From: Actinomycetospora chibensis
Lineage (GTDB): Bacteria > Actinomycetota > Actinomycetes > Mycobacteriales > Pseudonocardiaceae
Assembly (NCBI RefSeq): GCF_028737215.1
Contig: NZ_JAQZAM010000006.1
Coordinates: 186,001 to 250,000 of the forward strand
Direction: 5' to 3'
Length of the DNA stretch: 64,000 nucleotides
The notes beneath the pieces are model-generated. The model ran no database searches. It was not told the origin of the DNA and was given only the letters and a program-made list of their open reading frames with translations. Position numbers and translations under genes: made by a program. Each line of letters opens with the position of its first letter. Within the stretch, counting starts at the first letter, position 1. Shown here one piece after another: positions 1-9,087 of this stretch.

Positions 1-185
1 GCGGCGGCGAGCAGGACCTGCTCGTCGTCCTCGCCGCCGAGGCGCCCGAGGCGGCGCGCGACATGGACGTCGGTGGGCGCGAGGACGCCGCGCGCGTTGA
101 ACGCGGCGAGCAGGCCCGTGGCCCGCGTCGCGAAACGGATGCCGTCCTCGGCGAGGAGGTCGCCGGCGACTGTCGGCGCGCTCAC
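1..185 (-). CDS. recD: RecBCD alpha subunit RecD, N-terminal fragment (cut by window edge)
   Basis: Only the first 61 codons are present. The start is a GTG at 185 whose GTGA overlaps the recB stop at 184-182, the coupled arrangement expected for the third gene of a recC-recB-recD operon. The visible residues (VSAPTVAGDLLAEDGIRF and on) resemble the RecD N-terminal region, but the helicase motifs lie outside the window. RecD would be the 5'-3' motor of the RecBCD double-strand-break repair enzyme. The name rests mainly on operon position. Confidence 0.75.
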   Translation of the reverse strand, partial: MSAPTVAGDLLAEDGIRFATRATGLLAAFNARGVLAPTDVHVARRLGRLGGEDDEQVLLAA

Positions 186-3100
186 CGCGGGCCCCCGTCG
201 AGCAGGGAGCCGAGCTCGACGACGAGCGCGGGCGGCGGCGACCACGCGAAGACCCCGCACGTCGTGCCCCCGACGACCGGGGTGTCCGGGCCGCACATGC
301 CGCGCAGGAACAGGTAGAGCACGCCCCCGAGGTGGGTCGCGGGGTCGTAGCCGCGCAGCCGCCAGCGCAGGAACCGGTGCAGCGCGACCGCGTAGAGCAC
401 GGCCTGCAGCGGGTAGTGCGCGCCGATCATCGCGGTGGCCATCGCCGTCGGCCCGTAGTGAGCGGCGGTCAGCGGCTCGCGGCCGGTCGGCCCCACCGGC
501 CCCAGCCAGTTCGTCTTGTAGTCGACGACGACGAACCGCCCGTCCGGGCCGCGCAGGACACCGTCGATGCTGCCGGTGAGGTAGCCGCGCAGAACCTGGT
601 CGCCGAGGCCGTGCGCCTGGTGCTCGAGGGCGTCGGGGTAGGCGGCGAGCGGGTCGTCCGCGGGCAGGTGGCGCCGCAGGAGCGCCGCGACGGCGGCGAG
701 CGTCACCAGCGGCGTGTCCGCGCCCGCGCGGTCGCCGCCGGCGAGCGGGAGCTCGAAGTCGAGCTCGGCGAGCCGGTCGGCGGGGGTGACGTCCGCGAGG
801 CTGGCCGGGCCGCCGCGCGGCAGCGGCGTGCGCATCACCGGCAGGAGCGCGTCGGCGAGCGTCGTCGCGTCGACGTCGGCGTGCGGATGGTGGCGCAGCT
901 CCTCGGTGGCCGCGGCGGCGAGCGCGGCGTGCAGATCGCCGGTGGCGGTGTCGACGGTCTCGAGCACGGAGTGCACGAGCGTCCCGAACGCCGCCCCGAC
1001 CGGCAGGTCCGCCATCGGGGACGGGACGGGCTCGACGTCGTCGGGGGTCGGCGCCGCGGCGTCGTCCGGGTCGTCCTCGTCGACGATCGTGCGTTCCTCG
1101 GGCTCGCTGACCGGGGCACCGGCGTGCGCGCCGGCGGTGAGCGAGGAGTACGACGAGCGCCGCCAGGCGAGGTCGAGGGGGCGGTCGAACGGGGCCGCGG
1201 CCAGGGCGTGCGCGTGGCCCGCGGACGGGACGAAGGGCACCGCCGTGCGCGGCTCGACCCGCTCGACGGCGATGTCGTCGCCGGCCAGCACGCTGAGCTC
1301 TGCGAGGACGCGCTCGTCCTCGACCACGGGGTAGGCGCCGTCCGGGCTGGTGCCCGGGGCGGGCCGGCCGAGGAACAGGCGCTGCACCGCGGAGTTCGCG
1401 GTGGTGGTCGCGGGCGCCCACCAGCACACGACCTGGCCCTGCGCGCGGGTCAGCGCGACGTAGAGCAGGCGCAGGTCCTCGCCGTCGTCCTCGGCGCGGG
1501 CCGCGGCGACGTGCTCGGGCCACGCGGGGTCGTCCTGCCCGCCGACCGCGCGCACCCGGTGCCCGTGCTCGTCGTGGTGGGTGACGACGGTCGGGGTGTC
1601 GGAGACCCAGCGGTCCCACCCGAACGGCACGTAGACCACCGGGAACTCGAGGCCCTTGCACTTGTGCACGGTGAGCACCTGGACCGCGCTGGCGTCGGAC
1701 TCGAGCCGCCGGCTGCGCTCGGGACGCAGCTCGCCGGTACCCGCAGCGGCCTCGGCCATGCGCACCCGGAGCCACTCGACCAGCGCGACGACGCCGAGAC
1801 GCGACTCGACCGCCGCGGCGTGCAGGACCTGGCCGATGTGGCGGATGTCGGTGATGCGCCGCTCGCCGTCGACGCGGGCGAGCACCCGCGCGGCCAGCCC
1901 GGTCTCCGCCGCCACGGCCTCGAGGAACGCAGCGACGCCCCGGTCGTGCAGCGCGGCGCCCCAGCGGCGCAGCATCGCGCCGACCTCGGGCAGGACGGCG
2001 TCGGCGTGGGCGTCGAGGTCGGTGGCGGCGTGGCCGAGGAACACCGTGAGCGCGGCCGCCCGCACCCGTCCCGTGCGGCCGGGCTGCTCGACGGCCTCGA
2101 GCAGGGTCAGCCACTCCTCGGCGCTCTCGGTGGCGAACACGCTGGTGGCCCCGGCGAGGACCGAGGGCACGCCGGCGGCGGCGAGGGCCTCGCGCACCAG
2201 GCCCGCCTGCGCGTTGGTGCGCACGAGCACCGCGACGTCGCCCGGTCCGAGCGAGGGGTCGTCCCGGCCGTCCTCCCAGCGGGAGTCGGCGGCGACCAGC
2301 TCGGCGATGTCGGCGGCCAGATCGGCCGCGATGCGCTCACGGACCGGGCCGACCATCGGGAGCCCGGTCTTCCAGTGCGCCCGCAGACCGGCGCGCGGCA
2401 GCACCCGCAGGCGGAACGGCGCCGGCCGGGGCGCGCCGACGAGCCTGCGCGCCGGGTGGGCGGACCCGACCCGCGGCACGACGATCTTCTCGTCGCCCAG
2501 CGCGGCGCCGCCGAACACGGTGTCCAGGGCGCGGACCAGCGGCTCGTCACTGCGCCAGTTCGTCGTGAGCCCCTCGCGCGTGCCCGCGGTCTCGACGGCC
2601 TGCAGGTAGCTGACGACGTCGGCGCCGCGGAAGGCGTAGATCGCCTGCTTGGGGTCGCCGATGAAGGTCAGCGCCGTGGGCCGCTCCGCGGACTCCTCGT
2701 GGAAGGCGGCCCGCAGGATGTCCCACTGGATGGGGTCGGTGTCCTGGAACTCGTCGACCAGCACCACCGAGAACCGCGCCCGCAGCCGCGCGCGGGCGGC
2801 GGCGCCGAGCTGCGGATGGCGCAGCGCACGGTGCAGGCGCAACAGCATGTCGTCGAACGTGAACAACCGGCGCCCGCGCTTGCGCCTCTCGACCTCGGCG
2901 CGCACGGCCTCGGCGAACCCCGCCCGCGCCCCCGCCGCGTCGGGGGCGTCGCGCCCGGGCTCGATGCGCGCGCCGGGGTCGTTGACCACGGCCTGGCCGA
3001 TGGCCAGCGCCGTGGCGCGGTCGAAGTCGGGGGGCTTCGCACCGGGGACGGCGTACTTGCGCAGGTAGAAGTCGTCGACGACCTCGGTCACCACGTCGTC

Positions 3101-3562
3101 GATGCGCTCGACGAACGTGCCGTCGGGATCGGTGTCGCCGACGATCCCGAGGCCGGTGAGCATGTCCTGGCAGAACTGGTGGGTGGTCGCGATCGTGGCG
3201 GCGTCGAAGCCCGCGAGCGCGGCGCCCAGCCGGGCGCGCCGGAGGGCCACGACGGCGTCGTCGCCCTCGGCGAGGAGCCGGATCACGGGGTCGTCGTGGC
3301 GGCGCGCACCCGCCGGGTCGGCCAGCGCGCGTTCGGTGGCCACGAACCGGCCCCGCACCCGCTCGCGCAGCTCGCGCGTGGCCTCGCGGCCGAACGTCAC
3401 GAGCATGACCTGCGGCAACGTCGCGTGACCCTCGGCGACGTAGCGGGCCGCGAGCGCGGCGATCGTGTACGTCTTGCCGGTGCCCGCGCTGGCCTCGAGC
3501 ACCGTGGTGCCGCTCGGGAGGTCGCCGCAGACGTCGAAGGGGCGCGTGAGCGTGGCGGTCAT
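182..3562 (-). CDS. recB: RecBCD beta subunit RecB, helicase-nuclease
   Basis: Protein of 1126 residues, normal for actinobacterial RecB. It is a UvrD-like 3'-5' helicase with a C-terminal nuclease that works with RecC and RecD on double-strand ends. Visible motifs are Walker A EASAGTGKT at residues 23-31, Walker B LVDEFQDTD near 270, FIGDPKQAIYAFRG, TNWRSD, TVHKCKGLEFPVVY, LLYVALTRAQ, and the RecB nuclease core SIDGVLRGPDGRFVVVDYKT near residue 1005 followed by YPLQAVLY. The ATG at 3562 overlaps the recC stop as ATGA, and the stop overlaps the recD GTG. A longer upstream reading in the same frame is only recC antisense noise. All catalytic motifs look intact. Confidence 0.95.
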   Translation of the reverse strand: MTATLTRPFDVCGDLPSGTTVLEASAGTGKTYTIAALAARYVAEGHATLPQVMLVTFGREATRELRERVRGRFVATERALADPAGARRHDDPVIRLLAEGDDAVVALRRARLGAALAGFDAATIATTHQFCQDMLTGLGIVGDTDPDGTFVERIDDVVTEVVDDFYLRKYAVPGAKPPDFDRATALAIGQAVVNDPGARIEPGRDAPDAAGARAGFAEAVRAEVERRKRGRRLFTFDDMLLRLHRALRHPQLGAAARARLRARFSVVLVDEFQDTDPIQWDILRAAFHEESAERPTALTFIGDPKQAIYAFRGADVVSYLQAVETAGTREGLTTNWRSDEPLVRALDTVFGGAALGDEKIVVPRVGSAHPARRLVGAPRPAPFRLRVLPRAGLRAHWKTGLPMVGPVRERIAADLAADIAELVAADSRWEDGRDDPSLGPGDVAVLVRTNAQAGLVREALAAAGVPSVLAGATSVFATESAEEWLTLLEAVEQPGRTGRVRAAALTVFLGHAATDLDAHADAVLPEVGAMLRRWGAALHDRGVAAFLEAVAAETGLAARVLARVDGERRITDIRHIGQVLHAAAVESRLGVVALVEWLRVRMAEAAAGTGELRPERSRRLESDASAVQVLTVHKCKGLEFPVVYVPFGWDRWVSDTPTVVTHHDEHGHRVRAVGGQDDPAWPEHVAAARAEDDGEDLRLLYVALTRAQGQVVCWWAPATTTANSAVQRLFLGRPAPGTSPDGAYPVVEDERVLAELSVLAGDDIAVERVEPRTAVPFVPSAGHAHALAAAPFDRPLDLAWRRSSYSSLTAGAHAGAPVSEPEERTIVDEDDPDDAAAPTPDDVEPVPSPMADLPVGAAFGTLVHSVLETVDTATGDLHAALAAAATEELRHHPHADVDATTLADALLPVMRTPLPRGGPASLADVTPADRLAELDFELPLAGGDRAGADTPLVTLAAVAALLRRHLPADDPLAAYPDALEHQAHGLGDQVLRGYLTGSIDGVLRGPDGRFVVVDYKTNWLGPVGPTGREPLTAAHYGPTAMATAMIGAHYPLQAVLYAVALHRFLRWRLRGYDPATHLGGVLYLFLRGMCGPDTPVVGGTTCGVFAWSPPPALVVELGSLLDGGPR

Positions 3563-6500
3563 CGGCTGCCCAGCTCCTCGGCCTCGCGCACCGGCGTCCA
3601 CAGCCGCGTGGCCAGCCCCGCGAACCGGCTCGGCGCCTCGCCCGTCGCCGCCCCGACGAGGTCGTCGAGCAGGCGGCGGCGCCCCCAGACGAGGACGTGC
3701 GCGGGGTCGTCCTGCTCGCCAGCGTAGCGATTCGTCCACTTGTCGCGCGCCCGGTTCATGGCCGCGCTCTCGCCCTTCGTCGCCCGCGCCTGGGCGTACG
3801 CCTCCGACGTCTGACACATCAGCGGCAGCGGCTCGAGCATGCCGTCGGTGTGCAGGGCGAGGAGGTCGGCGAGCACCTTCTGCGCCACCTCGGGCTCGAG
3901 CGGCCCGAGAGTGGAGACGGCCGTCGGCTTGTCCCAGGAACCGCGGCCGACGGTGACGGCCCGCCAGCTGCGGTCGGGGTGGGCGGCGCTGAGCGCGAGC
4001 AGGCCGATCCACGCGCGTAGCCGGTGCTTGGGCGCCAGCCGGGAGAACGTCACGGTGACCAGCGTCGACTCGTGCACCCCGGCGACGGAGCCGACGAGGG
4101 TGTCCGAGGTGATGTCGACGTCGGTGGCGGCCGCGTCGCGCAGCCCGGTGACGGCGGCGGTCAACGGCTCGACCTGACGGCCGATGTCGCGCACCAGACG
4201 GTCGCCGAGCGGGCCGGGCGGGAGATCCCCGCGCCGGCGCTCCGCCTCCATGCAGGCCACCACGTCGCGGCCGTCGAGCCGGTCGCGCAGCAGGCGCTCG
4301 CCGATCGCCCAGCGCGCGAGGCCGTCGGGCTCGACCGGCACCGCCTCCGCCGTCTCCTCCTCCTCGCCGCGGGCGAACACCCCGAGGCGCTGGCGCAGGA
4401 ACGCCCGCACCGGGTGCTCGACGAACCGCACGAGGTCGTCGAGGTCGAGCGGCCCGCGCGGGCGCGCCGGCAGCGGGCCCGGCAGGAACGGCACGACGGC
4501 CGAGCGCTCGGCGCGCAGCGCGCGGGTGCCGGCGAGGGCCGCGCCGTCGAAGGAGAACGGTGCGCTGGCGTCGAAATCGCCCGCGTCGAACGGCTGGAGC
4601 GGATTGCGCCGCGTGAGGTGGTCGCGAGCCAGCTGCCCGTCGGCGAACGCGAAGGTGGCGTCGAGGGTGTCGAGCAGCTCGCCGATCGGCACCGCGGGCG
4701 GCCGGTCGGCGCCGGTGCGCTCGTCGGCGCCGGAGTGGACGACCACCAGGTGGTCGGTGGCGGCGACGATCGCGTCGAGCAGCAGCTGGCGGTCCTCGGC
4801 GGCGGGGTCGCGCTCGCCCACGCGCGGGTCGCGGGCCAGCACGTCGTCGCCGTCCGCGCGGGTCTCGCGGGGGAAGACCTGGTCGTCCATGCCGAGCAGG
4901 CACACCACCCGGTGCGGCACCGAGCGCATCGGCATCAGCGTCGCCACCGTGAGCGTGCCGGTGCGGAAGTTGGCGCGGGTGGGGCGCCCGGCGAGGCGGT
5001 CGGCGAGCACCGCCCGCACGTCGTGCAGCGTCATCGTCGGGTCGTGCGGGGCGCTCTCGAGCACCGCGGTGAGCTCCGCGCGCGCCTGCGCGAGCTGCCA
5101 CGCGTCGGCCGGGACCGTGGCCGTCAGGCCGTCGAGCCCCCGGCGCAGGGCGTCGATCCACGCGGCGAGGGGCTTCTCGCCGCGCAGGTCCTCGAGCACC
5201 GCGCCCACGCGGTCGACCAGCTCGCCGAGGCGCCCGACGCGCTCGGCGTCGCCGGAGTCGACCTCGTCGAGCGGCAGCGCGTCGCCCAGCCAGTCGCCGC
5301 CGTCGGCGGACATGGCCACGCCGACCAGGAGGCGGTCGAGCCCCTGCGACCAGGTGTTCTCGCCGAAGCGCGCGAGCGAGAACGCCGCACGGTGCGGCGC
5401 GTCGAGCCCCCAGCGGACCCCGGCGCGCTCGGCGAGCTCGCGCAGGCGCGGGAGGTCCTCGTCGTCGAACCGGAAGCGGCGGCGGACCGGGTCGGACTCC
5501 GCGAGGTCGAGCAGCTGGGAGGCCGTCACCCGCGCGTCGGCGAGGTCGAGCAGCGTGGCGAGCGTGCCGAACAGCGGGTTGACCTCGCGCAGCGAGCGGT
5601 CGGCGAGCCGGACCCACAGCCGGTGCCCGGGGTGGGCGGTCGCCTCCCCGTCACCCGGCCCGAAGGACGCCGTGACGAGCGGGGCGAACGTCTCGATGTC
5701 CGGACACAGCACGATGACGTCGCGCGGCTCGAGCGTCGGGTCGGCGCGCAGGATGCCGAGGATCGTCTCGCGCAGGACCTCGACCTGCCGGTCCGGACCG
5801 TGGCAGCGGTGCACGCGGATGCTGCCGTCGTCGACCGCGGGGCGGGCCACGGGTGCGCGGTCGTGGCGCAGGTCGTCCTGGAGCTGGGCGAGCAGGGTGG
5901 TCGGCGTCGTGGCCGCCGCGTGGTGCCGGTCGGTGCGCGCGGCGCGCCCCGGGCGGGAGAGGCGCAGCTGCAGCTCGCGGACGTCGCGCCCGAGGCTCGC
6001 GAGCAGGGGGTGCGCCACCGCCTGCGCGCTCGTGTCGTCGGCACGCCGGCTGCCCTCCCACCCCTCGAGGCTCGTCCAGAGCGCGGGCGAGGGGTGGGGC
6101 AGCCAGAGGTGGACGTCGTGGTCGACGGCGAGGGCGTCGAGGACGGTGAGCTCGGTGTCCGAGAGCCGGGTCGCCCCGAACAGCGAGAGGCGTGCCGGGA
6201 AGCGGCCTGCGGGCACGCGGACGTCCGCGACCGTCTCGGCCGGGCTCACCGTCGCCACCCGCGCCCGCAGCCGGCGCCACAGCTCGGGCTGCCAGCGAAG
6301 GTCGTCGGGCGTCTGCGTGTCGTCCCCGTCCGCCCAGGCGCGGACCAGCGCGGGCCGGTGGTCGGCGTAGCGGCTGAAGAGCCGGGCGAGGTGGCGCGCG
6401 GCAGCGAACCGGCGCCCGCGTCGCGTGTCCCCCTGGTCGCCGACGCCGAGGAAGGCCCCGAGCGGCGCGCACCACGGCTCCTCGGCGCACTCGTCGATGG

Positions 6501-6795
6501 TCTCGAGCAGCGGCCACACCAGGCGCTCCGGACGCCACGGGTCCTCGTCCGGGACGGCGAGCACGCGCCCGACGACGTCCGCGGGCGACGGGAAGACGAC
6601 GTTGGCGCACACCCCGTCGTCCCCGCCGGTGACGCCGAGCCGGTGGGACAGCCGCTGCGCGAGCCATCGCTCGATCCCGCGCGTCGGGACGGCGACGAGC
6701 TCGGGAGCGAAGGGGTCGTCCGGCGGGTCGGCGAGCACGTCGGCCAGGGCCTCGACGAGCCGGTCGGCGCGCTCCGCCCGGTGTACGTGCAGCAC
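3559..6795 (-). CDS. recC: RecBCD gamma subunit RecC
   Basis: Protein of 1078 residues, the usual RecC size. RecC is the Chi-recognition and scaffold subunit, with inactivated helicase and nuclease folds. The N-terminus (LHVHRAERADRLVEALADVL) and the stretch VPTRGIERWLAQRLSHRLG are typical of RecC, as are LFGATRLSDTEL and VCLLGMDDQVFPR. The chosen start is GTG at 6795, preceded by a strong GGGGGAGG ribosome-binding site about 8 nt upstream. It is the first gene of the operon, and its stop overlaps recB as ATGA. The 152-bp gap upstream is shared with the divergent oxidoreductase and must hold the recCBD promoter, which I cannot pinpoint. Confidence 0.93.
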   Translation of the reverse strand: MLHVHRAERADRLVEALADVLADPPDDPFAPELVAVPTRGIERWLAQRLSHRLGVTGGDDGVCANVVFPSPADVVGRVLAVPDEDPWRPERLVWPLLETIDECAEEPWCAPLGAFLGVGDQGDTRRGRRFAAARHLARLFSRYADHRPALVRAWADGDDTQTPDDLRWQPELWRRLRARVATVSPAETVADVRVPAGRFPARLSLFGATRLSDTELTVLDALAVDHDVHLWLPHPSPALWTSLEGWEGSRRADDTSAQAVAHPLLASLGRDVRELQLRLSRPGRAARTDRHHAAATTPTTLLAQLQDDLRHDRAPVARPAVDDGSIRVHRCHGPDRQVEVLRETILGILRADPTLEPRDVIVLCPDIETFAPLVTASFGPGDGEATAHPGHRLWVRLADRSLREVNPLFGTLATLLDLADARVTASQLLDLAESDPVRRRFRFDDEDLPRLRELAERAGVRWGLDAPHRAAFSLARFGENTWSQGLDRLLVGVAMSADGGDWLGDALPLDEVDSGDAERVGRLGELVDRVGAVLEDLRGEKPLAAWIDALRRGLDGLTATVPADAWQLAQARAELTAVLESAPHDPTMTLHDVRAVLADRLAGRPTRANFRTGTLTVATLMPMRSVPHRVVCLLGMDDQVFPRETRADGDDVLARDPRVGERDPAAEDRQLLLDAIVAATDHLVVVHSGADERTGADRPPAVPIGELLDTLDATFAFADGQLARDHLTRRNPLQPFDAGDFDASAPFSFDGAALAGTRALRAERSAVVPFLPGPLPARPRGPLDLDDLVRFVEHPVRAFLRQRLGVFARGEEEETAEAVPVEPDGLARWAIGERLLRDRLDGRDVVACMEAERRRGDLPPGPLGDRLVRDIGRQVEPLTAAVTGLRDAAATDVDITSDTLVGSVAGVHESTLVTVTFSRLAPKHRLRAWIGLLALSAAHPDRSWRAVTVGRGSWDKPTAVSTLGPLEPEVAQKVLADLLALHTDGMLEPLPLMCQTSEAYAQARATKGESAAMNRARDKWTNRYAGEQDDPAHVLVWGRRRLLDDLVGAATGEAPSRFAGLATRLWTPVREAEELGSR

Positions 6796-6886
6796 GCCCC
6801 CACCTCCCCCTGGCGACCCGATCCTGCTCGAGTCGCGACGCTAGACGAGGGGGCCGACAGCGTTGCCCGCCGGGCTCGTGCGTGTC

Positions 6887-6915
6887 TTGACCTCGACCTT
6901 CCTCCAGGCCGCAGC
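6887..6915 (+). promoter_or_regulatory. possible promoter of the quinone oxidoreductase gene
   Basis: A perfect TTGACC -35-like hexamer lies at 6887-6892, 56 bp before the ATG at 6948, in the divergent recC/oxidoreductase gap. A convincing -10 is not visible at 17-19 bp spacing, so this is tentative. A clear GGAAGGA ribosome-binding site lies at 6935-6941. Confidence 0.3.
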
Positions 6916-6947
6916 CTCGGGTGCGTCGTCCGGCGGAAGGAGTGGCC

Positions 6948-7895
6948 ATGCGTGCGGTGCTGGTGGAGGAGTTCGGTGGGCCCGAGGTGCTGCGTCCCGT
7001 CGACGTCCCGGATCCGGAGCCGGGACCCGGCGAGGCAGTGATCGCCGCGTCCGCGTCCGACGTGATGTTCCTGGACACGCTGCTGCGCTCGGGGTGGGGC
7101 GAGGGCTTCTTCCCGGTCCGCCCGCCCTACGTGCCGGGGAGTGGTGTGGCGGGAACCTGCGCCGGGCGCCGCGTCGTCGCCGACACCAAGCAGGTCGTGA
7201 GCGGGTCGGAGATCCCGGTCGGGGGTTATGCCGAGCGAGCTGTGGTGCCGGAGTCGGAGCTGATCCCGATCCCCGACGGCCTCACCGACCAGCAGGCCGT
7301 GTCCCTGCTGCACGACGGTCCGACGCTGCAGTCGCTGCTCGACGCCGTGGCTCCGTCTCCGGGCGAGCGGGTGCTCGTCCTGGCGGCCGCCGGCGGCGCC
7401 GGGGTCCTGCTCGTCCAGGAGCTGACGCGGCGCGGGGTGCACGTCGTCGGAGCGGCGCGGGGTTCGGTGAAGACGGAGCTCGTGCGCTCGCTGGGCGCCG
7501 CGGAGGTCGTGGACTACGGGTCCCCGTCGTGGACCTCCCACGTCGGCTCCGTCGACGCCGTGCTCGACGGCGCCGGCAGCGCGCTCGGACGGGCGGCGTT
7601 CGCGATCGTGGCCGACGGCGGCCGCTTCGTCTCCTACGGCACGGCGGGCGGTGAGTTCGCGTCGCCCGACCCGGACGAGGCTGCGCGTCGGCGCATCGCC
7701 GTGACGGGTCTGACCGACCTCCCCCGCCTCGACCGCGCCGCCCGGCGAGCACACGTCGAGCGGACCCTGGTCGAGGCGGCGGAGGGCCGCTACCGGCCGG
7801 TGATCGGCCAGACCTTCCCGCTCGAGAAGGCCTCCGACGCCCACGCGGCCATCGCGGCGCGTGATGCGGTGGGGAAGACGCTGCTGGTGCCGTGA
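6948..7895 (+). CDS. Zinc-independent medium-chain dehydrogenase (NADPH:quinone oxidoreductase family)
   Basis: Protein of 315 residues, normal for the QOR branch of medium-chain dehydrogenases. The N-terminal GroES-like domain starts MRAVLVEEFGGPEVL. The Rossmann domain carries the glycine motif AAAGGAGVLLVQ near residue 150 and the NADPH-pocket segment AARGSVKTELVRSLGA. The zinc-binding cysteines and histidine of alcohol dehydrogenases are absent. The likely reaction is NADPH-dependent reduction of quinones or enones. The ATG at 6948 is preferred to an in-frame earlier codon because GGAAGGA precedes it at good spacing. It is monocistronic and ends at a shared hairpin terminator. Confidence 0.85.
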   Translation: MRAVLVEEFGGPEVLRPVDVPDPEPGPGEAVIAASASDVMFLDTLLRSGWGEGFFPVRPPYVPGSGVAGTCAGRRVVADTKQVVSGSEIPVGGYAERAVVPESELIPIPDGLTDQQAVSLLHDGPTLQSLLDAVAPSPGERVLVLAAAGGAGVLLVQELTRRGVHVVGAARGSVKTELVRSLGAAEVVDYGSPSWTSHVGSVDAVLDGAGSALGRAAFAIVADGGRFVSYGTAGGEFASPDPDEAARRRIAVTGLTDLPRLDRAARRAHVERTLVEAAEGRYRPVIGQTFPLEKASDAHAAIAARDAVGKTLLVP

Positions 7896-8030
7896 GGCCC
7901 GGGGTGGGCGTGGCGAGATCTGCACTTCTGGAGCGGGCGTTCCGCTGAGCGGAGCGTTCGCTCGACGGATCGGGATCTCTCCACGGATCGGGATTTTCGA
8001 TGTGCGGCAGGGGGCGGGGTGGGGCGCGAC

Positions 8031-8055
8031 GAACCGTGTCCTGAGGACACGGTTC
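8031..8055. terminator. bidirectional hairpin terminator, 11-bp perfect stem
   Basis: GAACCGTGTCC (8031-8041), loop TGA, GGACACGGTTC (8045-8055). It lies between the convergent oxidoreductase (ends 7895) and the DUF3558 gene, whose stop codon begins at 8056. The same palindrome core recurs inside queA at 10518-10538. Confidence 0.7.
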
Positions 8056-8622
8056 CTACTTGGGGGGGAGGGGTGGGAGGGAGGCGACGATCCGCTCGGC
8101 GACCCGGAGCGCTCGGCCGCAGGGATCATTCGCCTGCCCGTCCGAACCCAGCTCGTACTCAGAATGATTCAGGATGAAGCCCTGGTTCTCAGCCGTCCCG
8201 ACGGTGACTGTGCAGGAGATACTGTCGGGCGCACTCTGCTCCACGGTTGCCGGGAGTGGACCGACCGTCATGGGGCGGAACAGGGCGAACTGCCTAACCC
8301 TGTAGGTATCAACGAGGACATCTCTCCCGGGGACGAGAATGAACGACAGCGCCCGCGCACCGTTGAGCCCTTCTCGGTCACACAACCTGTCCCCGGTCAT
8401 GAGGGTCTGAACAGCGCCCGCCGCCTCGAATCCGAGTTCCCGCCAGCCCCGTGCGTCCAACGGCCCAGCGCACGGGTCTTGGCGTAGTGGGCGAACGTCG
8501 CGAGGAGACTCCACCGGCGGCGCGCCGAAGCGATCGACAGTGGAGGCCGGAGGCGAGGGACTTTCTTGCGCGCAAGCGCCGAGGACGAGCAGGAGCGCGA
8601 CGAGCACGCCAGCTCGTTTCAT
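8056..8622 (-). CDS. DUF3558-family lipoprotein
   Basis: Protein of 188 residues. A lipoprotein signal peptide (MKRAGVLVALLLVLGAC) places Cys17 as the lipidated residue after the lipobox, so the protein should be anchored outside the cytoplasmic membrane. The mature part holds paired cysteines (DPCAG, RLCDR, SISCTV, NDPCG) and matches the pattern of the DUF3558 family, common in Pseudonocardiales and of unknown function. Its ATG overlaps the stop of the upstream ESX-like gene as ATGA, so the two are co-translated. Base composition is visibly less GC-rich than flanking genes. Confidence 0.75.
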   Translation of the reverse strand: MKRAGVLVALLLVLGACAQESPSPPASTVDRFGAPPVESPRDVRPLRQDPCAGPLDARGWRELGFEAAGAVQTLMTGDRLCDREGLNGARALSFILVPGRDVLVDTYRVRQFALFRPMTVGPLPATVEQSAPDSISCTVTVGTAENQGFILNHSEYELGSDGQANDPCGRALRVAERIVASLPPLPPK

Positions 8623-8951
8623 GACAGCTGACGCAGCTGATCTTCGTTTTCTGCGTCGCCGGCCCGATAGGCCTCGAATCCTGCGCGAAGGGATTCGATC
8701 ATTCGCGACACTTCTTGAATTCCGTCGTCAAGCGCCTGCATGAATGAAGTGGCCCCGCCTGTGGCTACCTGACCCAACAGCTGAGCGGCGTCAAGACTGA
8801 CCTGGTCTCGCGCTGGAGGGTTCACCTGCCCGAGCGCTTGGGCCTCGTTCTTGATGCTCCGGAGTTCCTCCCGAGCCTGCTCCAACTCCCGGATCGCCTT
8901 CGGCGCCCGGGCGATGTCCACGGCGAACGACCCGCCGACGGGTTGGGTCAT
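8619..8951 (-). CDS. PE-like / ESX secretion-associated small protein
   Basis: Protein of 110 residues, almost all helical, resembling PE-domain or ESX-substrate proteins that sit beside DUF3558 lipoproteins in Pseudonocardiales. The C-terminal helix contains YRAGD, fitting the YxxxD/E type VII export signal. No ESX core gene is in the window, so the secretion machine must be elsewhere. It is the first gene of a two-gene unit with the lipoprotein (ATGA overlap). The start ATG at 8951 has GGAGGGCGACG upstream. Function beyond likely export is unknown. Confidence 0.6.
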   Translation of the reverse strand: MTQPVGGSFAVDIARAPKAIRELEQAREELRSIKNEAQALGQVNPPARDQVSLDAAQLLGQVATGGATSFMQALDDGIQEVSRMIESLRAGFEAYRAGDAENEDQLRQLS

Positions 8952-9037
8952 CGCGTCGCCCTCCTCCTGATCACCGACAGCTCACGCTAGCCACCGATGC
9001 CCCGCCGTGGGTGCGATTCGAGCGAAGATCCAGGGTT

Positions 9038-9077
9038 CGGTGACGAACCCCCGCAGATCTGCAGGGGTTCGTCACCG
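9038..9077. terminator. 40-nt near-perfect palindrome, terminator of the MerR unit
   Basis: Arms CGGTGACGAACCCC (9038-9051) and GGGGTTCGTCACCG (9064-9077) enclose a core in which GCAGATCTGC (9053-9062) is itself a palindrome. One C/A mismatch apart, the whole 40 nt is self-complementary with no loop. It begins 11 nt beyond the stop of the MerR gene and about 90 nt upstream of the PE-like gene. Confidence 0.65.
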
Positions 9078-9087
9078 AGACAGCGAT

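Noticed and set aside
3563..5617. In-frame upstream extension of RecB to a 1811-residue protein
   Set aside because: The extra 685 residues are Arg/Pro/Ala noise antisense-frame to recC; the true start is ATG 3562 with the ATGA overlap.
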